Under the pieces are notes generated by a model. The model saw nothing but the letters and a program-made list of their open reading frames with translations. It was not told where the DNA came from and did no database searches. The translations under genes were made by a program, and so were the position numbers. Shown piece after piece: positions 57,056 through 64,000 of a DNA stretch of 64,000 bases; positions within the stretch are counted from its first letter, which is position 1; every line of letters begins with the position of its first letter. The stretch lies in assembly GCA_018806915.1 (NCBI GenBank), contig JAGKQI010000101.1, positions 434,001-498,000 of the forward strand, given 5' to 3'. Origin of the DNA: Phytophthora colocasiae (taxonomy: Eukaryota; Oomycota; Peronosporomycetes; Peronosporales; Peronosporaceae).

Positions 57056-59922
57056 ATGCGTCTGCTGCTACCGTTGGCGTCTTTGGCGCTCGCGACGGGC
57101 GGATCCTGGGCGGCCTCGTCCTCCTCCTCTTCCTCTGTGTCTTGGTGCACGAACTCCACAGCCAGTGCCGTGCTCACATACTGTGGAGATGTCTGTACGA
57201 CCGGAGATCCGTGCGTACAGTACACTTCGTCGTCAAGCTGTAGCGAGGCTTCGCGTAATGACTGCGTTCGACACAGCTCCTCGTGCACGTACCAGTGTCT
57301 GAGTGCGTACAATTCAGTCACCAAGAAGTTCACCGTCTTCGTAAAGGATCCGTCGTCCTCCGATACGTGGACGTCCAGTGCCAGTGGCAGCTCTGCCGCC
57401 GCCTTCCCCAGTGCGGAGATTGACACAGTCAGCGGCGTGGAATACGCTGAAGCGACTAGAAATATGTGAGTGATTGTCATTGCGACATTTTCGAAGGACG
57501 TTTACTTGACATGACGGTTTTTTTCTTTTAACAGCCAGATCACAGGTTTCGACGATACAAATGTGCAGAAGGGATCACTCAAGTCTGTGACGTTCGATGA
57601 GGACACATTTGCTACGGCGACAGTATTGGAGCAGCTGTACGAGCTGAAGCATTTTATTTTGTGTGGGGGCTTAAGGCTTACGATGTTTCTTTATCCAGGA
57701 TCTTGACCAATTTGGATCTGGGCTCACTGCCCACCGGCTTCTTGCCGACCACAGTCTCATTACTGTAAGATCTTGTGCTGGAGTTATGGCCAATTGTTGT
57801 AAGAGTATGGTGATGACTGATATTTTCTTCGTTGCTTTTGCAGCACAATGGAAAACTGCAATTTGGCCACTTTACCTACGCAGTTGGGCAACCTGGCGAA
57901 CAAGAATCTGGTGACGCTGTAAGTGAAGTTTTAACCGATCGATTTGTAGTTTTGGTTGACTAACTTTCCTGTTAATTTTGATTGTCAGCAACCTTAACAA
58001 AAATACCATGACAAGCATCACAGATTCGGACACCTCAGTTACATCAGCTCTTCAGGGTCTGACTACTCTGTGAGTAAACCATTCTTGTTTGGCATACTGG
58101 ATGGATTATCAGATCATACTTACATTTTGTGATCGTTCTTCAGGAATTTAACAGGCAACTCGATTTCCACTTTTGACGTAGCGCTACCGTCCGTCACAAC
58201 ATTGTACGTAGTATTGTTATACGCGTTTGTCTGCTTTTCGTTAGCCTTGCATTAATTAATGTATTCCTTCACAGAGACTTGTCTGACAACAAGCTGACCG
58301 AGTTCCCATCGGCTATATTCGACATGTCTAACCTCAACGTCCTGTAAGTAGCAAGAATTGTTTTGTTTTGTAAATGTGCCTGTCTGACAATCCGCTCTGA
58401 ATATTGTAGAAAAATTAGCGGCAACAGCATCAGCAGTTTGACTGTGACGGCAACACAGTACAGTTTTCTGCGGAAACTCTCATCAGAGAGTACGTTGAGC
58501 ATCACAACTGGGTCTTGCGCTAGTGGCACCGCGACCGATGTTCTGGACTCGGTAGTATGTGTATCTAATGATGCTTCATCTTCTTCCTCTTCGTCGGATG
58601 GATCAAGCAGTAAGAACTTATGGCCAATTTTGATTCACATCCTTTGATTACGTTTTGCTAACCTTTCTTGTACATTCGCAGGCTCATCTTCCAGTACTCT
58701 GATCATTGTCATCGTCGTTCTGGCTGTGGTGGTGGTGCTTGGTGTCGCAGGGTTTTTCCTTTACCGTCGCCGGATGAAAAACCGGGGCTTCTATCTATCG
58801 AACACACCAGATATGGTGGGCGTGGCCACTCCCCCGTCATCACACAACACTCCTGCACGCAACAGAGCAGGCAGTCGTGGACGCGCTTCATCCCAACAGC
58901 GGCCCCCTACAGCAGGCGGCCGCACTCCACGGAGTTCTATTCCGAATATTTTGCTAGCAGGGTTTTCAGATCATGGCAAGAAGATGTCGGACGCCCAGCC
59001 ACGACGGAGCAGTGTCCAATCAACTCTTCCCGTAGGTGGCGATGCTCGTCGATCTCGAAGCTCTATTATCAGTGCCAGTGTGGTTCAAATCCCGAGTGAT
59101 GAACTCAACTACACTCGGAAAATCGCTAAAGGTGCTTTCGGCGAAGTTTGGCTGGCATTGTATGGCAAGGACTTGGTTGCTGTGAAAAAACTGATCACCG
59201 TGGAAGGAACCAGCGTGCAGGACTTTGTCTCAGAGCTGAACCTACTCGCGTCACTGTCGCATCGGTGCATTCTATCGTTAATCGGTGCGTGTTGGGACAA
59301 CGAACTGACAGATATCCAGATCGTCATGGAGTACATGGATTCGGGAGATTTACTCTCTGTTCTCCGCAAGAACCCGCCGTCCGTTTTGACATGGGACAAT
59401 GGCAAGGCTACTTACTGTGTTCAGGTCTGCGAGGCGGTGTACTACTTGCACAGTTTGCAGCCTGCTCTGATTCACCGTGATATCAAGTCGCGAAACATCC
59501 TGGTGGATTCACAAAAGGGAGCAAAGTTATCCGACTTCGGTGAAAGCCGTGAGCGAACTGTGGCGCGGACTATGACAGCTGGCGTTGGTACGGCTCGCTG
59601 GGTGGCACCTGAAATTATCCTGGGCGAGGACTACAGCGAGCTCGCCGATATTTACTCGCTTGGCGTGTTGCTTACCGAGCTGGACACACACCAGATTCCG
59701 TATCAGACTCTTGGGCTCGAGGAGTCTATGATCGTACAGCAGGTGGCCGTAGGAAAGTTAAGGCCTAAGGTGTCCGACACGTGCCCGGAGATTATCCGCC
59801 GGCTGACTCACGAATGCCTTCAGTATGACCCGAGTCTGCGACCTTCAGCTGCTCGTGTACTCCAGACGCTCATGGCTTCACCGCTTGTTCGCAGGCCGTC
59901 GATTAGTCTTGCGAACGATTGA
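57056..59922 (+). CDS. LRR receptor-like kinase, TKL group
   Basis: 767 residues in nine exons: 57056-57465, 57535-57636, 57699-57764, 57844-57918, 57989-58069, 58144-58203, 58275-58343, 58410-58609 and 58682-59922. An N-terminal signal peptide (RLLLPLASLALATGGSWA) leads to a Cys-rich segment, then leucine-rich repeats (e.g. LNLTGNSISTFDVALPSVTT; LDLSDNKLTEFPSAIFDM), a Ser-rich stalk, a single transmembrane helix (STLIIVIVVLAVVVVLGVAG) and an intracellular kinase domain. The kinase has the Gly loop KGAFGEV, VAVKK, HRDIKSRN, DFGESRE and VAPEI, with TKL-type features. So the predicted protein senses an external ligand and phosphorylates internal targets. Introns between the LRR exons are all phase 2 and mostly fall inside a leucine codon. 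Ligand unknown. Confidence 0.9.
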
Positions 59923-60142
59923 AGGTCGAGTCCATAGCAGTTTTCTGCCGCTAGAAGGCGACGGCAAGTTGTGTCATGTGACGCAACAGGCCGTACTGTA
60001 TCCCGCCGATGTCAAGGTCCCGTGGATAAAATAATTTTCATGAATTTGTTTTTGCTGACCTCTTGTGTTTGGTCCCCAATTTAGCCGAGCTGTTTGCTTA
60101 TTTTTCTGGTCTGCATTTTGTTTGTAGGAACTCCGGATCACA

Positions 60143-61747
60143 ATGAATCGGCGATCCAGCTCTATCTCATCGCTGCAGCGTCCTCCTGATTTCACCAAGA
60201 CCCCTCCATTTGTACCTCGAGAGGTGTTTCGTCTGGTACTTCGTCTAGAAGCTCAAAAAGCGCTGGATGTGAACGTAGCAGCTTTGGAACAACGCTTCCG
60301 TGTCCCACCAGGATACGCTGATGATGACTCGCTCAATGCTCGTGGAGAAGCAAAGCAACCGAAAAATGTAAGTCCAGCGCTGTGAGGTTGGAAAAGTAAG
60401 TCACTCACTCTGGTGTCATTTTTACAGTTCGTTCCTGGTCCTGGGACATACGAAGTTCCTGATCAATGGCCAGTTAGAGATGTTACTGCAACGCCAACGG
60501 CAGCATTTCTATCACGAACAACTCGTGAGCCGTTCTCACCTGCTCGCCGGGTATCTTCAGCTCCCCTTTTCTCTTCAACGAGGCAAGTTATGGCGGAAAA
60601 GCTTGCTGATAAAGTTGTTCGACCAGATACTGCGAACGCCGAGTTGGAAATTTCTAGAACTGCAAAATCTTCACGCACTCGCCTTCTACCAAGCTCATCG
60701 GATCGTCGGAAACCTGATATTGATATCTCTGAATCGCCACACGATCAACCTGAAGAGATACCCACAAGCAGCAGCTACTCGTCGTTAAACTCTCAGAACG
60801 TGTCAGTGTTTTCCAAAGTTGGGCGAGAACCAGAAGTTAATAAAGCTGCTGTGCCCCCAGTTGGTAGCTACGATATCAAGCGGCTATGGGATTCGAATGA
60901 TCGTCGAGTGAATACAAGAGCACCGTCTCCTGCTGTATTTGGTGCATCGACAGCGAAACGGGTGGTTACGTGGCGTCCAGCATTAACTCCTGCATCGAAC
61001 GCAGTGTCGACTTCCTGGGATTCCTCTCGCCACTATGCCAAGCAAAAGGATAAAGTCGCCCGTAATGCCGCCAAGCGAAAGCTTCGTGATGCGAAAGTGC
61101 TTTCTGAAACACTTTCTTCTCCAACGTTGAAATCTTCAACAACAAATGTTGACAATAACGATCCAGCGATTAATGTACCAACGGAAATGAGTGAAGGTAA
61201 CGATGACCCCTTCAGCTGGTTACGACAACGACCGAACGGGGAAAACCGAGTGAATTTCTTAGCTGCGAAGCACGGAATACTCCAGCATATCAAATCACCC
61301 ACTCGGCGAATAAGTGAATACCGGCGTTCAACCTTCAGCTATTGTGCTGACCAGTTTTCCCCTGGGAGCCCAAGTTCTCGATTGGTACACAACAATTTAC
61401 AGGATGATGGGGATGCTATGCCAGAAACTCAATACAAGGCAAAAGCGAAGGACGTACGAATCAAAGTAAGTTGTCGGATGCCTGGAGGGATGCTGATTTC
61501 GGCGAATGTCTACTCCATGAAAAAGCTTGGTCACTTCAAGTCGGCAATTCTGGCCCGTCAACAACGTTTCCAAGGTGCAGAACAGTTCGATCTCTATCAT
61601 ATGAGCGGCAAGAAGCTGACTGGGCTTGACGATTCTCTAGCGGTATGCGGTGTTCGTGATCGCTGCACACTACAGATCGTTCCAGTTGTAGGCACAGGCT
61701 TGAGTCCGCAGGCAAATACTTCAGGGAATCACAGACTAAAACAGTAA
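60143..61747 (+). CDS. STPGR-repeat (flagellar-type) protein with ubiquitin-like tail
   Basis: 514 residues in two exons, 60143-60367 and 60428-61747 (60-bp intron, GTAAGT donor; join KQPKN to FVPGPGTYEVPDQW). The PGPGTYEVP unit near residue 78 and a second, weaker one (PPVGSYDIKRLWDS, near 220) are sperm-tail PG-rich repeats, found in axonemal microtubule-associated proteins; zoospore flagella are the likely location. The middle is Ser/Arg-rich and disordered. The last 80 residues (VRIKVSCRMPGGMLISANVY ... LYHMSGKKLTGLDDSLAVCG) read as a ubiquitin-like beta-grasp fold. It faces the GFAT gene 3' to 3', about 100 bp apart. Confidence 0.78.
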
Positions 61748-61844
61748 AAAAAAATCAATTGAACATGTCATGAAGGTCTATGCCTACCGTGTGGGTGTTT
61801 GTGTCCAATACGTTGGAAAGTCGTTGACCTTATGTAAAGCAAGT

Positions 61845-63959
61845 CTAATCCACAGTCACAGCCTTGGCCAGGTTGCGCGGCACGTCTGGGTTGATGCCCT
61901 TGCGCACAGCAAGCTCGTAGGCAATCAGTTGCAGGGGGATTGTAGCGAGCAGCGCCGTCATGGGGCCGTTCGTCGGGATAGGGATGACCTCATCAGCGAT
62001 ATTCTCGCACATGGCCGGGTTGTCCGTAATGACAATAGTGTGAGCACCACGGGCACGCACAGATTCAGCAGCCGTCTTCATGAAGCTGGCGTGTTCGTCA
62101 TCCAGCACAATCAAAACAATCGGAGTGGCGCCGAACTTGCCATTATTTTCACCTTCAATAAGAGCAAATGGCCCATGCTTGAGCGCACCTCCAGGGTAAC
62201 CCTCGGCGTGTAGGTACGTGATCTCCTTAATCTTCAGAGCCCCTTCGTAGGCAATTGGCTCACCGTATCCCCTACCCAGCACAAACAGGTGCTCAGCAGA
62301 CATAAGTTTGTCGGCAATCTTCGCGCATTGCTCTCGGGAGCGCAGTGCCATGCCAATTGCAATCGGAAGGCGGTGCATGCTCTGGATCAGCTCCGCCATC
62401 TTGGAACGGTTACCCTCGGGGCGGTTCTGAGCGAACCAGGAGGCAATAAGACCCATAACCGTAACTTGAGTCACAAACGCCTTGGTACTAGCCACAGCAT
62501 TCTCCCGTCCAGCATTAAGGTACACGCCACACTTAGTCGTACGAGCAATCAGCGATCCCACTGAGTTCACAACCGAAAAAGTCGGCACTTCAAGTTGCAA
62601 TTCCTCAGCGGTCTTCAACACGCGGTGGACGTCCTTGGTTTCGCCAGACTGCGACACCACAAGCAGCCCACCGTCCTTCTTCGAGAACCGGTCACTTGTG
62701 CACTCTGATGCGTCCTCTGTGGCCACACTGTCGAACGAGTTGAGCGAACGCATGAGCTTGGCGCCGTACTTGCTGGCATACAACGACGTGCCGCAAGCAG
62801 CGATCAGCAAGTGCTTGATTCGCAGCATCCGGTCCTTCTCTGAGTCAAGACCACCGAGGTACACATGATCATCCGACACACGACCACCGTAACCCAGAGC
62901 TGCAGCTACAGCCTTGGGTTGCTCCATAATCTCCCGCAGTGTCCAGTGCGGGTATGGTGCTGGCGACAATCGCACCTTCACATCAGGTGCGACTGCCAAT
63001 CTGCTCGTAGGGAATCTCTGAAGGAATCCCTCCTCCTTTCCATCGTCATTTGGGTTAAGTTCCGCTGAGTCGCTCTTAATCACTGCCACTTCACCATCCT
63101 TCAGCGAGATAAACCTCTTGGCATAGCGACTGAAAGCTGTCGTTTCAGACGCCACGAACATCTCATTGGACCCGTAGCCAATGCACAAAGGTGAGCCATT
63201 GCGTGCAATGACAATTTTACCCGGGTCATCCCTGGCCATGACACAGAGGCCCCACGTTCCTTCCAGTTTCTTGAGAGCCAACCTAACAGCCGTCAAGAGA
63301 TCAGCTCCTTCCCCCATCAAGTGACCGATCAGCTGTGCAGCCACCTCTGTATCCGTCTGTGAAGAGAAAACCACTCCCTCATCCAGCAACTCCTGCTTCA
63401 CCTCGTAATAATTGGTAAAAGTGCCATTGTGTACCAATGACACCCGTCCGTGCATATCTGTGTGCGGGTGCGAGTTGCAGTCCGTCTTAGCACCATGAGT
63501 AGCCCACCGAGTGTGTGCAATACCCGTTGTATTGCCCTCATGTTTCTCCTTCGTCTCTCGAAGAAGGTGGATAGAATCTGCAGTTCCAACGACTGAAGCG
63601 AACTTGGTGGTCGTAATTGGTGCTGGGTCGCTCTCATTGACGTTCGACTGCGTTGACATACCCGCCGAGTCGTATCCTCGGTTCTGTAGGATGGTCAGGC
63701 CTTCAAGGAGGAAATCTGATGCGTTCTGAGTCTTACCAACGACTCCCACGATGCCGCAGCAGTCGGATTGGTTGTCATTAAGGAGAGATACACCTGCTAC
63801 GCTTAATGCGCCTGCAGTGAGAGCCACCAGCCATGAAGAGCTGGAGTGTTGGTCACTGCCATTCGATGAAGAACTGAACAAAGCAGTGGAGCGGATGGAG
63901 CGACGCACAGACTCGGAGCGTGCGGTACGGAGCAAAGGAGATAGCGAGCGACGTAGCAT
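61845..63959 (-). CDS. Glutamine:fructose-6-phosphate amidotransferase (GFAT) with mitochondrial-type leader
   Basis: Makes glucosamine-6-phosphate from fructose-6-phosphate and glutamine, the first step of the hexosamine pathway that feeds UDP-GlcNAc, glycosylation and GPI anchors. 704 residues, single exon. The class-II glutaminase domain begins at CGIVGVVG (catalytic Cys68 by this start) and has NRGYDSAGM and HTRWATHG. Two SIS domains follow (LIAACGTSLYASKYGAKLM; VVSQSGETKDV; AEHLFVLGRGYGEPIAYEGA), and the protein ends LAKAVTVD as in the family. Ordinary GFATs start Met-Cys, and removing Met frees the catalytic cysteine. Here 67 residues precede it: an Arg-rich amphipathic leader (MLRRSLSPLLRTARSESVRR) then a hydrophobic stretch (WLVALTAGALSVAGVSLL), a bipartite mitochondrial-type signal. 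The mature enzyme probably needs cleavage directly before Cys68. ATG 63959 is the only sensible start. Confidence 0.93.
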   Translation of the reverse strand: MLRRSLSPLLRTARSESVRRSIRSTALFSSSSNGSDQHSSSSWLVALTAGALSVAGVSLLNDNQSDCCGIVGVVGKTQNASDFLLEGLTILQNRGYDSAGMSTQSNVNESDPAPITTTKFASVVGTADSIHLLRETKEKHEGNTTGIAHTRWATHGAKTDCNSHPHTDMHGRVSLVHNGTFTNYYEVKQELLDEGVVFSSQTDTEVAAQLIGHLMGEGADLLTAVRLALKKLEGTWGLCVMARDDPGKIVIARNGSPLCIGYGSNEMFVASETTAFSRYAKRFISLKDGEVAVIKSDSAELNPNDDGKEEGFLQRFPTSRLAVAPDVKVRLSPAPYPHWTLREIMEQPKAVAAALGYGGRVSDDHVYLGGLDSEKDRMLRIKHLLIAACGTSLYASKYGAKLMRSLNSFDSVATEDASECTSDRFSKKDGGLLVVSQSGETKDVHRVLKTAEELQLEVPTFSVVNSVGSLIARTTKCGVYLNAGRENAVASTKAFVTQVTVMGLIASWFAQNRPEGNRSKMAELIQSMHRLPIAIGMALRSREQCAKIADKLMSAEHLFVLGRGYGEPIAYEGALKIKEITYLHAEGYPGGALKHGPFALIEGENNGKFGATPIVLIVLDDEHASFMKTAAESVRARGAHTIVITDNPAMCENIADEVIPIPTNGPMTALLATIPLQLIAYELAVRKGINPDVPRNLAKAVTVD

Positions 63960-64000
63960 GTTGCAGGCAGATACCCAAGTGTACAGCTTGTATGTACAGA

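Noticed and set aside
1..64000. CRISPR arrays, tRNA and rRNA genes, bacterial operons
   Set aside because: No spaced identical repeats of CRISPR type, no tRNA B-box within a plausible cloverleaf and no rRNA segments were seen; introns and family content are eukaryotic.

Overview
The window reads as nuclear DNA of an oomycete, most likely a Phytophthora-type genome. This is inferred from gene style and families, not from a database match. Genes are compact, many are single-exon, and the introns I could place in frame are mostly short GT-AG introns of about 55-105 bp. A 15/16 match to the oomycete core promoter (GCTCATTYYNCAWTTT) lies at 55357-55372. The family mix fits too: a SHAQKYF-type MYB, multi-PH and FYVE-like proteins, a leucine-rich-repeat TKL receptor kinase, zoospore/flagellar-type STPGR protein, and large Ty3/gypsy elements.

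Layout. 1-25620 is host sequence: a MYB factor (minus), a long coiled-coil GRIP golgin (plus), a four-exon multi-PH/PDZ scaffold (minus), a divergent three-exon cyclic-nucleotide-gated channel (plus), a two-exon PH/SR-like protein (plus) and an 8.2-kb single-exon gene for a 2718-residue GAF-array protein with IQ and EF-hand motifs (plus).

25973-42900 is one nested retrotransposon block. Element E2 (plus strand, 718-bp LTRs ending AG...CT, 4-bp target duplication GTAC) was hit inside its left LTR by element E1 (minus strand, 741-bp LTRs ending TG...CA, 4-bp duplication CTTT). In both elements the LTR pairs look identical by eye, so both insertions look young. Both carry gag, a middle frame without a usable ATG, and pol, in three overlapping frames, and share the same primer binding site. 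E1 encodes a complete protease-RT-RNase H-integrase; E2 has lost exactly the integrase but kept the C-terminal domain that follows it. Before the insertions the site was a gap of about 390 bp between the GAF gene and the minus-strand ORF that follows.

42934-64000 is host sequence again: an orphan ORF ending in an AT-hook-like run and a PIP-box, an eight-exon PH-EDR2 (DUF1336) protein, a multi-TM membrane protein and its broken chimeric tandem copy, pantothenate kinase with an N-terminal membrane anchor, a small CW-like zinc protein, a START/FYVE-like protein, a Clu-like gene fragment, an aldo-keto reductase carrying a one-base frameshift, a nine-exon LRR-TKL receptor kinase in which single LRRs are encoded by single phase-2 exons, an STPGR-repeat protein with a ubiquitin-like tail, and a glutamine:fructose-6-phosphate amidotransferase with an unusual mitochondrial-type bipartite leader in front of its catalytic cysteine.

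The genes do not form a single pathway. Themes that recur are lipid or membrane sensing (PH, EDR2, FYVE, GRIP), ligand sensing (GAF, CNBD) and signalling (TKL kinase). The most unusual items are the integrase-less E2 with atypical LTR ends, the GFAT leader, the giant GAF protein, and the duplication scar linking pantothenate kinase to the membrane-protein gene. Exon boundaries were assigned by hand from splice signals and reading-frame continuity.
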